This document shows, piece by piece, positions 49,980-59,450 of a stretch of 64,000 bases of DNA. The first letter of the stretch is position 1, and each line of letters begins with the position of its first letter. The notes beneath the pieces are model-generated. The model made no database searches. It saw only the letters and a list, made by a program, of their open reading frames with translations, and had not been told where the DNA came from. A program made the translations under genes and the position numbers. Origin of the DNA: Pasteurella bettyae CCUG 2042 (lineage in GTDB: Bacteria; Pseudomonadota; Gammaproteobacteria; Enterobacterales; Pasteurellaceae); assembly GCF_000262245.1 (NCBI RefSeq), contig NZ_AJSX01000034.1, positions 1 to 64,000 on the forward strand. The letters run 5' to 3'.

Positions 49980-52163
49980 ATGAAATTGAAAAAGAGCGTT
50001 TTAATGGTGTTGTGTGCTTTATCACCGATAACTTATGCTGAAACAGAGGATGCTTTGGAAGAAATTCGCATTACGGCAGAAAATCAGCTAAAACAAAGTT
50101 TAGGGGTATCCACCGTTCAACAACGAGATATTAAGGCTCAAGGGGTAGTTAATGATATTTCGGAAATTGTACGCAAACAGCCTGGGGTAAATTTGACGGG
50201 CAACTCTCCTTCTGGACAGCGCGGTAATAATCGCCAGATTGATATTCGAGGAATGGGGCCTGAAAATACCTTAATTTTAATTGATGGTCGTCCAGTACGC
50301 AGTCGTGCTTCCGTTCGTTATAGCAAACGAGGAGAGCGGGACACTAGAGGGGATTCAAATTGGGTTCCAGCGGAAATGATCGATCGTATTGAAGTGTTCC
50401 GAGGACCAGCCGCCGCACATTATGGTGATGGAGCAGCAGGCGGGGTTGTGAATATTATTACCAAGAAGCAATTTGATAAATTTTCTGGTAGTTTGGATAC
50501 CCTTTATAACCGTTCTTATCATGATGAAGAAGGAGATTCCCGACGAATTAATCTTAGCGTAATGGGGCCTTTAACTGAACATTGGAGCTATCGTATCTAT
50601 GGCAGTTATAACAAAACTGATCCTGACAAATGGTATATCAATATTATCCCTATTGTGCAGCAAGCAGGTCAATTGCCTGCTGGTTTTACTGCTGGACGAG
50701 AAGGAGTGAAAAATCGCGATTTTAACGGCTTGCTACGTTATGCTCCGAGTGAGGCACATGTTTTTGAGTTGGAATATGGTTATAGCCGACAGAATAATAT
50801 TTATGCAGGAGATTCCCAATTGAGTAATTCAAGCCATTCTGAATTAGGCAGTTCTTCCGAAAATGGTGGTAATGTATCGGATTTGATTGGTCGCAGCACT
50901 AATATTATGCAACGTGAAAATGTAGCATTAACTTATGAAGGTAAATGGGGCAATATATCAAATAAAACCTATTTGCAACACGAATGGACGAGTAACCAAA
51001 GATTAGATGAAGGCATTAGCGGTGCGGGTGAGGGGGCTATTACGCAAGAACGTAGATGGATTGAATCGAAATTACGTAATTTCGATTTAAAAACAGAAAC
51101 CTTTGTTGAACTGAATACTACAATGCCGCAAACTTTGACTCTTGGACTAGGTTATAATGAAGCTCATTTAAATGATCCCAATATCGGTAGAAGTTCGAGC
51201 TACGGTATTATCAGTAAAAATACTGGAACGGATTCTCGTTACAGCACCAAACGCTTTAGTGCTACGCTAGAAGATAACATAGCAATAACCTCTGACTTGG
51301 TTGTAGTACCTGGGATTTTCTTTGAATATCATAATGTTGTGGGAGGAAGTATCAATCCTACATTGAATTTATGGTATAATTTAACGGATAATTTAACCTT
51401 GAAGACTGGGATCGCACGAGCGTATAAATCACCGAGCATTCATCAATTGGCACCGAATTATCGACTTTATAGCCGCGGTGGTGGTTACGGCAATTATCGT
51501 CCTTGTTACGTGCAAGGCAATGAGGATTTGAATGCCGAAAGTAGTATCAATTCGGAAATCGGTTTGGAATATAACAATGACAAAGTTAATGTTAGCCTGA
51601 CTTATTTCAATAACGACTATAAAAATAAAGTGGATGTAAATCACAAGGTATTCGGTAAGGTGACAAGTGGTACTTCAACTTCTTATGTATTTCAATATTA
51701 CAATGTACCAAAAGCTTTAGTTCGTGGTTTGGAAGGATCGGTAAAGTGGAAAGTATTAGAACGGTTAAGTTGGAATAATAATTTTACTTATATGATGAAA
51801 AGTTTGAACAAGACTACAGGGGAAGCATTATCCACTATTCCTAAATATACAATTAATTCCACTTTAGATTGGCAGATTACCGATAAACTGCGTTCGCATC
51901 TGGCGGTAACCTTATATGGTCGACAGCACACTAAAGTTTTGCGTGGTGACGGTACTGATTTTGTTGGGGGAGAAGATCGTGCAGCTTATGCATTATGGTC
52001 ATGGGGTGCACAATATGATATGACGAAAAATATACACTTGCGTACGGGGGTAAAGAATATTTTCGATAAACGTCTCTTCCGTTATAGTGGTAACACCAGT
52101 GGAGCAAACAGCTATAATGAGCCTGGACGTTCCATCTATATGGGAGTTGGCATCACCTTCTAA
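49980..52163 (+). CDS. fepA: FepA-type TonB-dependent ferric-catecholate receptor
   Basis: 727 residues, intact. Signal peptide (MKLKKSVLMVLCALSPITYA), TonB-box-like EEIRITA, then a plug almost identical to FepA: SGQRGNNRQIDIRGMGPENT, RGERDTRGD, RIEVFRGPAAAHYGDGAAGG. Barrel segments also match (ARAYKSPSIHQLAPNY, GNEDLNAESSIN, NVPKALVRGLEGS) and the last residue is Phe. Of the FepA extracellular Cys pair only one Cys remains (RPCYVQGNEDL). Enterobactin-type siderophore uptake is expected; a heme role is less likely. It is co-transcribed with the Slam gene, an unusual pairing. Confidence 0.88.
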   Translation: MKLKKSVLMVLCALSPITYAETEDALEEIRITAENQLKQSLGVSTVQQRDIKAQGVVNDISEIVRKQPGVNLTGNSPSGQRGNNRQIDIRGMGPENTLILIDGRPVRSRASVRYSKRGERDTRGDSNWVPAEMIDRIEVFRGPAAAHYGDGAAGGVVNIITKKQFDKFSGSLDTLYNRSYHDEEGDSRRINLSVMGPLTEHWSYRIYGSYNKTDPDKWYINIIPIVQQAGQLPAGFTAGREGVKNRDFNGLLRYAPSEAHVFELEYGYSRQNNIYAGDSQLSNSSHSELGSSSENGGNVSDLIGRSTNIMQRENVALTYEGKWGNISNKTYLQHEWTSNQRLDEGISGAGEGAITQERRWIESKLRNFDLKTETFVELNTTMPQTLTLGLGYNEAHLNDPNIGRSSSYGIISKNTGTDSRYSTKRFSATLEDNIAITSDLVVVPGIFFEYHNVVGGSINPTLNLWYNLTDNLTLKTGIARAYKSPSIHQLAPNYRLYSRGGGYGNYRPCYVQGNEDLNAESSINSEIGLEYNNDKVNVSLTYFNNDYKNKVDVNHKVFGKVTSGTSTSYVFQYYNVPKALVRGLEGSVKWKVLERLSWNNNFTYMMKSLNKTTGEALSTIPKYTINSTLDWQITDKLRSHLAVTLYGRQHTKVLRGDGTDFVGGEDRAAYALWSWGAQYDMTKNIHLRTGVKNIFDKRLFRYSGNTSGANSYNEPGRSIYMGVGITF

Positions 52164-52179
52164 AAATCCATAAAAAATC

Positions 52180-52250
52180 ACCGCACTTTTCAGCTAATTT
52201 TAGAGCAAAGTCAGCTTAATTGAATCCGATAGAAAAGTGCGGTATTTTTT
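52180..52250. terminator. Long-loop uptake-signal terminator between fepA and letB
   Basis: ACCGCACTTTTC (52180-52191) and GAAAAGTGCGGT (52232-52243), perfect 12-bp arms with a 40-base loop, then T-run. Serves the convergent fepA and letB transcripts. Confidence 0.75.
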
Positions 52251-52260
52251 TGCCAAAATT

Positions 52261-54951
52261 TTATTGGACCGTTTCGGTCGTCTGTTCTTGTGGTGGCAGT
52301 ACAGCAGAATTCCAATTTTTTGCATCAACTGGTTTTTTTATTTGCAATAAGAAACGTTGATTTGCCACGGCTTGAGGTTGAATAATTTTGCTTGAAGGCG
52401 TAGAGAAAGAAATGCCGCCTTTCAACAATTGCTGTACTGATCCTGTGGTAATTTGCATACCAGACCAGCCTACCTCTGCACTGTAACCAGAGGACACCCA
52501 AAATTCAGAATTTTTACGTACCAAATGTTGATATTTAGGTGAAATTAATAAATGAATTAATACACGATCGCCTAGATCATTTAAATCCATATGACTAATC
52601 TTACCCACTTCAACACCACGATAATATACTGGTGAACCTAGCGTTAAATTGGCTGCATCAGAAGCTTCTACTATTATAGGGAAACCATTATTATATTTGT
52701 TAGTTTGTGAATTATTACTATCTTTGAGTACAAAACTCGTTTTAGACCCCCCTTTGCCGGCATCAATATCAATGTAAGGACGTAATAAACTATCTAAATT
52801 TTCAATACCACCTGCTGAAATCTGCGGTGAAATAATTCTAAATTGTGAGCCTTCTTTTGCTACAATGCCCATATAATTTGGATTCATTAATGCTTTAGCA
52901 ACCACTTTTTGATTATTTTTATCTAGACTAATACTTTCAATTTCACCCACTTCTAAACCAAGATAACGTAATGACATGCCTTGCGTTAAGTTAGTTGCAT
53001 TATCTGTGGTTAAGGTAATGACTTGGCCTGCAGATTTTGCTTTTAGTTCATTAACATAAAGTGTTTTATTATTTCCACTACCACTATTATCAAAACTAAT
53101 TGCGCCTTTGAGAGAGCGTCCTAATGGGCTTGCTTGAATACTAATGCCTTTCGCTGTGATATCTACTTGAGCTGCACTTTCTACCCAAAAACGGCTTTTA
53201 TCTGTGAGTAAATGACGATATTTAGGATAGATCGCAATATCAACATCAAAGCTATTTTTCACAGGGCGAACTTCTAGCACCTTACCCACTTCGAATTGAC
53301 GATAAAGTACTAGTGAACCTTTACTAATATTTGGTAAATTTTGTGCATTTAAGGTGATGCTTGGAGATAAATCTCCACTACGAATACCTGCTTCCGCATA
53401 GCTAAGATCTTTATAAATAGGATAAGATTTTAATGGCTCACCTTGGTTTTTATGACTAATTAAACGAATCCCACCTTGTAACCATTTATCAGGATTTGCT
53501 GCTTCAAAACGTATGCCATCTAAACCAATTGAAACATCTAAATTAGAAGCTGCAACAAATTGGCTATCAGCATAGACTAAATGGCAATATTCAGGCTTAA
53601 TTGCAACCTGATATTCTACTCCTTGGACATCAATATGTTGTTTGGCAATTTGACCTATAGCAATATTATTGTAATACACTTGTTGCCCTTCAGTAATACC
53701 ATAGGTTTCGGGTGCTGTCAGGGTTAAAATTAAGGCATTGGGTTGCTGTAATAGAAATTCGTTTTCTGTGTAAACTACAAAATCACGTTTAGGTTCGCCT
53801 GAACCAGGGAGAATTTCAAAATATTCGCCACGTATCATGTCAGGTAATTTTTCTAATGCACCTAAATTAACCTTAGGTGTACGTAATATGATATTCGTTT
53901 GGCTTTTTAATTCATTGCTAATATTAGGATCAACTAATAATTTGCCTTTTACCAAAGAATCATTAATACCTTCCGTGTTTAGCTCGGAAAGTATCCCTAC
54001 TTGTAAGCCTTTATACAATACTTCAGTTTTACCCGCTTTTAAGCCAGGTTGATTAGGAACATTAATGGCAATTTCAATACCTCGTTGCGCCGATTGTAAG
54101 TTAGCGTAGAGCTTATAATATTGTTTTTGTTCAGCTTTGGCACTTTCTGGTGGTGAATCAAAGGCAATAGCACCCTGTACAACCGCATTTAAGCTATCCA
54201 TTTTGACATTAATACCAGAAGGGCTTACTTGGGCATTAATCCCACTGATATTCCAAAAGCGAGAATCCTTTTTCACAAGGTTGGCATAGGCTTTATCAAT
54301 GATAACTTGAATTTCTACTTGTGATTGATCTTGCGTAAAATGATAATCGTAGATTTTACCTACAGGCATTTTTTTATAATAAACTGATGCACCTTCTGAA
54401 ATAGAGCCCAAGTCGTCAGCTAATAGGTGAATTAATAAATCGCCATCATCAACTTGAGCAATTGGTCCATTTTCTTCTGCAATAAATTCATCTTGATAAT
54501 CCCCATCACCAGGCTGAAGTGTAATATAGTTACCTGAGATCAGTGTATCTAAACCGGATATTCCCGCCAATGACGCACTCGGCTGAACAAGCCAGAATTT
54601 GGTATTTTGACGTAACACCGTTTTAGCTTCAGGATAAATATTGGCCTCGACTTCCACTTGTTTTAGGTTATCCGTGAAATTGACTTTTTTGACAACACCA
54701 ATTTGTAAACCTTGATAGCGAATTTGCGTTTTATTTGCTACTAATCCATCGCCAGTGTTAAAAGTAATATGAATGGTTTCCCCTTGTTCTTTGATAATTT
54801 GAAAGAACAGTAATGCCCCAATACATAAGGCAATGATTGGAAGTAACCAGAAAGGTGAAATTCGTTTGTCTTGTTTAATATTAGCTACCTGGATTTCATC
54901 TTTTAATGGTTGTTCTGTTTGAGAATCATGGTTTTGCATGTTGTTTGTCAT
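52261..54951 (-). CDS. letB: LetB (YebT) multi-MCE lipid-transport tunnel
   Basis: 896 residues from ATG 54951. One N-terminal membrane helix (ISPFWLLPIIALCIGALLFFQ) is followed by seven MCE domains, each marked by a G(L/V)xVG segment (YQGLQIGVV, YKKMPVGKI, YKGLQVGIL, YNNIAIGQI, YRQFEVGKV, YLGLEVGEI, YRGVEVGKI). E. coli LetB also has seven and forms a periplasm-spanning tube. The start overlaps the end of letA by 26 bp; an ATG at 54939 is an alternative. Confidence 0.93.
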   Translation of the reverse strand: MTNNMQNHDSQTEQPLKDEIQVANIKQDKRISPFWLLPIIALCIGALLFFQIIKEQGETIHITFNTGDGLVANKTQIRYQGLQIGVVKKVNFTDNLKQVEVEANIYPEAKTVLRQNTKFWLVQPSASLAGISGLDTLISGNYITLQPGDGDYQDEFIAEENGPIAQVDDGDLLIHLLADDLGSISEGASVYYKKMPVGKIYDYHFTQDQSQVEIQVIIDKAYANLVKKDSRFWNISGINAQVSPSGINVKMDSLNAVVQGAIAFDSPPESAKAEQKQYYKLYANLQSAQRGIEIAINVPNQPGLKAGKTEVLYKGLQVGILSELNTEGINDSLVKGKLLVDPNISNELKSQTNIILRTPKVNLGALEKLPDMIRGEYFEILPGSGEPKRDFVVYTENEFLLQQPNALILTLTAPETYGITEGQQVYYNNIAIGQIAKQHIDVQGVEYQVAIKPEYCHLVYADSQFVAASNLDVSIGLDGIRFEAANPDKWLQGGIRLISHKNQGEPLKSYPIYKDLSYAEAGIRSGDLSPSITLNAQNLPNISKGSLVLYRQFEVGKVLEVRPVKNSFDVDIAIYPKYRHLLTDKSRFWVESAAQVDITAKGISIQASPLGRSLKGAISFDNSGSGNNKTLYVNELKAKSAGQVITLTTDNATNLTQGMSLRYLGLEVGEIESISLDKNNQKVVAKALMNPNYMGIVAKEGSQFRIISPQISAGGIENLDSLLRPYIDIDAGKGGSKTSFVLKDSNNSQTNKYNNGFPIIVEASDAANLTLGSPVYYRGVEVGKISHMDLNDLGDRVLIHLLISPKYQHLVRKNSEFWVSSGYSAEVGWSGMQITTGSVQQLLKGGISFSTPSSKIIQPQAVANQRFLLQIKKPVDAKNWNSAVLPPQEQTTETVQ

Positions 54952-56185
54952 AAATATTCCAAAGTAAACGGCTATCAAAAAACGTTGTTGAAAGCATTGT
55001 TAGAAACACGGCTGAGCCAAAATAGAAGGCAGCAGGTCCTACTGAAAAATTAATAATTTGCCCTCGAGTTACCAATGACATCATCAAGGATAACACAAAT
55101 AAGTCTAACATTGACCAACGACCAACGAAGTGAACAATATGAAATAATCGCATTTGCCATTTTATTGAATGTTTCCATTGGTAATGCACACATAACAATA
55201 AGTAGATCATAATAAATACTTTACTTATTGGCACAAAAATACTGGCAAAAAAGACCACAAAGGCAACAAAATAACTACCCATTCCAAGGAAGCTAATCAC
55301 GCCAGACATTAGCGTATCACCTGTGGCCACATTATTCATTGAGGTATAAGAAATTGGCAAAATATTAGCGGGAAATAGCATGATAATACCTGCAATCAAC
55401 GTTGCCCAAGTTTTTTGCAAATTAAGATGTTCAGGTATATCCATAGGGCTGTGACAGCGTGGGCATATAGGATGGTTTTTTCTGTCTATCATATAATGCT
55501 CAAAAGTATATTCACAGCTACCACATAAGTGCGGTGGATTTTTCTCAGAAATTTTTGTTAGCGGTAGGAGAGATGGATAAAACTCATGCCATAGCGCTTT
55601 CACATTGATTTTAACAAATAATAATGTGGTCATTAATGAGGTGAGCAAAAAGCCAATAAGGTAAATATTAATTTCAATACTCGCATAGTCACGAACTTTG
55701 AATGCAGTTACTCCCAAAGCGATTAAATATACATCAAACATGACCCAAGGTTTAATGTAACCTAAGACTAATAATAAAATTCGTGGCTTTTTATGAGCGA
55801 GTTTAGCCACTTGTAACGTAATAACGAGCAAGGTGAAAGCTATGGGCATAAATACCGCGCAAATAAAGACTAAAAAAGCGGTGTAAGGATAGCCTTCAAT
55901 GGCCATTTTCCAGACGCCTCCCCAAATTGAAGCATCGACTTTTGTTCCTAACAAATCAACACTTAATAAAGGGTAGGTGAGTGCAAAAGGCATAAGAATC
56001 AGAATTGAAATAGCAATAATAGAGCAGCGACGTAAACTCCAACGATCAGTGGTGCCTAACAGGTTATGACAGCGAGGACATTCTGCATTTTGATATTTAT
56101 CCAAATCAGACACAGACACTAACGCATTGCAATCTCTGCAACGTACGATCTTTTCATCTTGGCTTGGTTGAACAAATGCTGTCAT
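54926..56185 (-). CDS. letA: LetA (YebS/PqiA-like) inner-membrane partner of LetB
   Basis: 419 residues from the ATG at 56185; nine upstream codons are in frame but not family-like. Two cytoplasmic zinc ribbons (CRDC...CPRC near the N-terminus, CGSC...CPRC in the middle) alternate with two blocks of four membrane helices. An uptake signal is inside the coding sequence near 55528. Translation is coupled to letB by overlap. The pair moves lipids between membranes. Confidence 0.92.
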   Translation of the reverse strand: MTAFVQPSQDEKIVRCRDCNALVSVSDLDKYQNAECPRCHNLLGTTDRWSLRRCSIIAISILILMPFALTYPLLSVDLLGTKVDASIWGGVWKMAIEGYPYTAFLVFICAVFMPIAFTLLVITLQVAKLAHKKPRILLLVLGYIKPWVMFDVYLIALGVTAFKVRDYASIEINIYLIGFLLTSLMTTLLFVKINVKALWHEFYPSLLPLTKISEKNPPHLCGSCEYTFEHYMIDRKNHPICPRCHSPMDIPEHLNLQKTWATLIAGIIMLFPANILPISYTSMNNVATGDTLMSGVISFLGMGSYFVAFVVFFASIFVPISKVFIMIYLLLCVHYQWKHSIKWQMRLFHIVHFVGRWSMLDLFVLSLMMSLVTRGQIINFSVGPAAFYFGSAVFLTMLSTTFFDSRLLWNIYDKQHAKP

Positions 56186-56330
56186 AAAGATTCCGCTTAG
56201 AAAAAGCTTCATTTTAGCTATTTGATGATTATTTGTGAAGTTATTTGGGATAGTTGGGAAAAAGTGCGGTTGATTTTATAAAAATTTTACGCTCTAATGT
56301 GCGCTTTGTTTATGCTATTTAAGGACTTTT

Positions 56331-56630
56331 ATGAGTAATCAAGCAAAAAATATTGATGAACAATTTTATACAAGAGCAAATAATTTTATTAATCTAGCCA
56401 ATGAGTTATTAGAAACCACAGATAAAGATCGTGTGAGCGCTTCAATGATGTTTGGTTGTGCAAGGTTTAATGCTTTTATTGCTACTATGAAAGCAGAATA
56501 TAAAGGGCAACTTATTGATTCTAAAGAAGATATAATTAGCTATTTTGTGGAAGAATATAAAAATATGCTTACCGCAAATTTAGAAGAATATATTGAAAAT
56601 TTTGATAATTATGTGAAAAATAAGAATTAA
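56331..56630 (+). CDS. DUF3144-family protein
   Basis: 99-residue soluble, helical, acidic protein. Segments FYTRANNFINLANELL and RVSASMMFGCARFNAFIA fit DUF3144 as I recall it. No function known. AAGGA sits 6 bp upstream of the start. It stands alone between letA (divergent) and the ModA-like gene (convergent). Confidence 0.75.
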   Translation: MSNQAKNIDEQFYTRANNFINLANELLETTDKDRVSASMMFGCARFNAFIATMKAEYKGQLIDSKEDIISYFVEEYKNMLTANLEEYIENFDNYVKNKN

Positions 56631-56644
56631 CATAGAGGATATGG

Positions 56645-57376
56645 TTAATCTTTTGTTTGAATCATAAAGCCTTGAGATTGAATGATCGCTTGTGCTTGTG
56701 ATGAAGCAAGATAATGATAAAATCTCATGGCATTTTGATTTAGCAAACCACAGCTATAGTTTGCCATAATAGAAAACTCAGCTGGCAATGATTTAATTAT
56801 AAATGCGCTATTATGTTTTAATTGTTTACGGTAATGTGCATAGCCAATAAACATATCAATCGGATAATGTTGTAATAAATAACAGCTTGCCAATTCGCCT
56901 TGTGGAATTTTTACGCTATTTCTTCCACCCACTAACTGATATGCATGATTTTTTAAGCGATTTCCATGAGTTGGGTAGGCCTGTTCAATTTTTTCAAATA
57001 ATTGCCAACTATAATCACCACTAGGATCACAAATTGGAGTTGAGGTGCCTACTCGTAGGTTAGGATTGAGTAATAAATCTAAGGCAGAACATTCTTTATA
57101 TTCAGCTTTATTAAGTAAAGTGAGACATAGCTGATTTTGAGCAATAATTTGTGAATGTGAAATTTTATGTTGTGCTTCTAACTGTTCTATTTGTTTGGTA
57201 TCTGCACTAATAAAAAGATCACAATTTTCACCTTGCTCAATCCTTTCACGTAATAACCCAGCAGGGCCAAATATGGTTCTGAGTTTAATTATAGGCATAT
57301 TCCAGTGCTTGATTAATTCAAGTAGTGCAGGATGGAAACTGCCTGCACTCAAGATGGTAATTTGATTATTTTGCAT
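56645..57376 (-). CDS. ModA-like substrate-binding protein without signal peptide
   Basis: 243 residues of the SBP_bac_11/ModA type: ITILSAGSFHPALLELI, FGPAGLLRERIEQGENCDLFISAD and CDPSGDYSWQLFEKIE. The N-terminus is MQNNQITIL with no hydrophobic stretch, and the frame upstream within molA does not encode one, so it seems cytoplasmic. It overlaps molA by 11 bp, so the two are translated together. No molybdate permease or ATPase is nearby. It may be a cytosolic molybdate binder or a decayed transporter component. Confidence 0.7.
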   Translation of the reverse strand: MQNNQITILSAGSFHPALLELIKHWNMPIIKLRTIFGPAGLLRERIEQGENCDLFISADTKQIEQLEAQHKISHSQIIAQNQLCLTLLNKAEYKECSALDLLLNPNLRVGTSTPICDPSGDYSWQLFEKIEQAYPTHGNRLKNHAYQLVGGRNSVKIPQGELASCYLLQHYPIDMFIGYAHYRKQLKHNSAFIIKSLPAEFSIMANYSCGLLNQNAMRFYHYLASSQAQAIIQSQGFMIQTKD

Positions 57377-58418
57377 TGGTGTCTTGGTAATTTGTGCGGT
57401 AGAATTTTTGATAATAATCTTGCACCATTTTATCTAAATCAAGATCTGCAAAAACTTCAGGATAAAGCTTCTTTGCTACCCATAACTCACCTAAAGCAAT
57501 AGCCTCTGGCATTGGATAACCCCAAGCTTTAGCATATTCTGGCATTAAATAGACTTTGCCATTTTTAACAGCAGAAATAGTTTTCCATTCTGCGGCTTGA
57601 GTAATTTCTGAGACGACTTCTGGATAACGATCTTGTACAAAAATCACATCAGGATTCCAATTTAAAACAGTTTCCATAGAAACTTTTTGAAAACCTTTGA
57701 GAGCCTCTGCAGCGACATTGTAAGCTCCAGCATGTTGCATCATCAGCCCTGTATATTTTCCAGAGCCATAAGTTTCTAAATTAGGATTTGCTATATAGGT
57801 TTTTACTCGTTGTTCAGCTTTTAATTGCTTTAAACGTTCATTGAGCAATTGGCGATGGCTAAATGCGGTGTTAATTAATGCCTCCCCATTGTTTTGTTTT
57901 TCAAAGACATTTGCAATAAGGCGAATTCCTTTTTTTAACCCTTCATTATAAGCATCGTCTTCATTTGACAAAGTTGGATTAAGTTTAGAAGCTTCTTGAG
58001 TATTATCTTTGCGTAGTGAGATTGCAATAACAGGAATACCAACAGAGGTGATTTTCTCTATATTATCTTGTGGAAAATAATTAGTTACAAAGACCACATC
58101 AGGTTTTAAGCTTAATAAGCTTTCTATATTGACGGTTTTTAAGTCTCCAGGTGTTGCGAGTTTTGTTAATTCTGGTGCTAATCTCGCAAATCCTTTGCCT
58201 AAAGCACTGTCCCATTTATCTAAAATACCTACAATTTGTTTAGTGGCATCTAGCTGAACCGCAATATTTAAGGTTTGATGTTGTAAGATGACGGCTCTCT
58301 CAATATGATCTGGAATGATGACTTGGCGATTTAATTGGTCGGTAATAGTGCGGTTTGCAAGAGTTACATTGCTTACTAAACAAGCGAGCAAACCTAAAAT
58401 GAGTGAAGGTTTAAACAT
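57366..58418 (-). CDS. molA: MolA-like molybdate/tungstate (class II) binding protein
   Basis: 350-residue periplasmic protein of the helical-backbone TroA/BtuF fold. Signal peptide MFKPSLILGLLACLVSNVTLA. The segments LKPDVVFVTNYFP and WNPDVIFVQDRYPEV are the usual half-domain ends. It resembles H. influenzae MolA (HI1472), which works with MolB and MolC. Those two are absent from the window. AAGGA precedes the start. A siderophore or heme ligand cannot be excluded. Confidence 0.72.
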   Translation of the reverse strand: MFKPSLILGLLACLVSNVTLANRTITDQLNRQVIIPDHIERAVILQHQTLNIAVQLDATKQIVGILDKWDSALGKGFARLAPELTKLATPGDLKTVNIESLLSLKPDVVFVTNYFPQDNIEKITSVGIPVIAISLRKDNTQEASKLNPTLSNEDDAYNEGLKKGIRLIANVFEKQNNGEALINTAFSHRQLLNERLKQLKAEQRVKTYIANPNLETYGSGKYTGLMMQHAGAYNVAAEALKGFQKVSMETVLNWNPDVIFVQDRYPEVVSEITQAAEWKTISAVKNGKVYLMPEYAKAWGYPMPEAIALGELWVAKKLYPEVFADLDLDKMVQDYYQKFYRTNYQDTNAK

Positions 58419-58693
58419 AGTGAATCCTTTGCGTTAGGAAGATGAAATTTCATTATATACTTGAATATATTTTGCTAAAAGAAATTTTTATTTATGGTTT
58501 ATGAGCAAGCAGATATAGGGTGAAAGTCATATGTTCGAATACTGAAAAAGTGCGGGTTAATTTAATAAATTTTTGAAAAAATTGTATGGTAACTGTGATT
58601 ATTAATTGTCATTCTTTCAGAAAGTAAGATAAAATGCGTAAGATTATTTTTTCATAATAAACATACACTAAGTGTTGTTCAGGATACTAAACC

Positions 58694-59356
58694 ATGACAG
58701 AAATTCAAACAAACCTTCAATTTGAATCGCAAAAATTAACAAATAACAAAGATATCATTGCGTATTTAGCCGAAAAATTTCCGCTATGTTTTTCAGTTGA
58801 GGGGGAAGCGAAACCACTTAAAGTTGGTCTTTTTCAAGATTTAGCTGAAGCATTAAAAGATGATGAACGAGTAAGTAAAACACAACTTCGTCATGCATTA
58901 CGTCAATATACGTCAAATTGGCGCTATTTACATGGCTGCCGTTTGGGGGTGGAACGTGTCGATTTACAAGGAAATCCAACAGGTGCATTAGAACAAGAAC
59001 ATGTGGATCACGCACAACAACAATTAGCTGAAGCAAAAGCTAAATTTGCAGAGAAACGTGCGGCAGAAAAAGCTGCGAGTCCTAAACCAACTAAAAAACG
59101 CCCAATGCGTAAACCTGCAGATAAAGCAGATAAAATGGCTCGTAAATCGGCGAAATCAAAAACTACCGAACGTCAACCTAAAGTGGAATTGAAAGCGCTT
59201 GATGTAGCAAGTTTACAAAAAGGTAAACAAGTAAAAGTAAAAGTTGGGGATTCTGCTAAATCAGCGGTGATCCTTGAAATTGTAAAAGAGAGTGCTCGTG
59301 TTGAATTAGATAATGGTCTAGTTTTAACGGTTACTGCAGATCGTTTATTTGCATAA
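58694..59356 (+). CDS. proQ: RNA chaperone ProQ
   Basis: 220 residues. The N-terminal FinO-like RNA-binding domain (about 10-125) contains FPLCFSVEGEAKPLKVGLFQDL and LRHALRQYTSNWRYLHGCRLG. A Lys/Ala-rich linker (about 130-170) follows, and the C-terminal Tudor-like domain includes KGKQVKVKVGDSAKSAVILEI. Next to prc, as in E. coli. Confidence 0.95.
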   Translation: MTEIQTNLQFESQKLTNNKDIIAYLAEKFPLCFSVEGEAKPLKVGLFQDLAEALKDDERVSKTQLRHALRQYTSNWRYLHGCRLGVERVDLQGNPTGALEQEHVDHAQQQLAEAKAKFAEKRAAEKAASPKPTKKRPMRKPADKADKMARKSAKSKTTERQPKVELKALDVASLQKGKQVKVKVGDSAKSAVILEIVKESARVELDNGLVLTVTADRLFA

Positions 59357-59369
59357 TTGATCTCAATTA

Positions 59370-59392
59370 GCGTCGCATATTTAATGCGACGC
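59370..59392 (+). other. Perfect 9-bp hairpin between proQ and prc
   Basis: GCGTCGCAT-ATTTA-ATGCGACGC. It has no U-tract, so it is unlikely to terminate; it may stabilise or mark the proQ mRNA 3' end. Confidence 0.6.
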
Positions 59393-59450
59393 CATAAATA
59401 CATCCCGAGTTTTACTCATGAGATGTTTTTCTTTTATTAGGAAAGTCTAA

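Noticed and set aside
45500-52200. Phase-variable simple-sequence repeats explaining the broken surface genes
   Set aside because: No tetranucleotide or long homopolymer tract lies at the three lesions.
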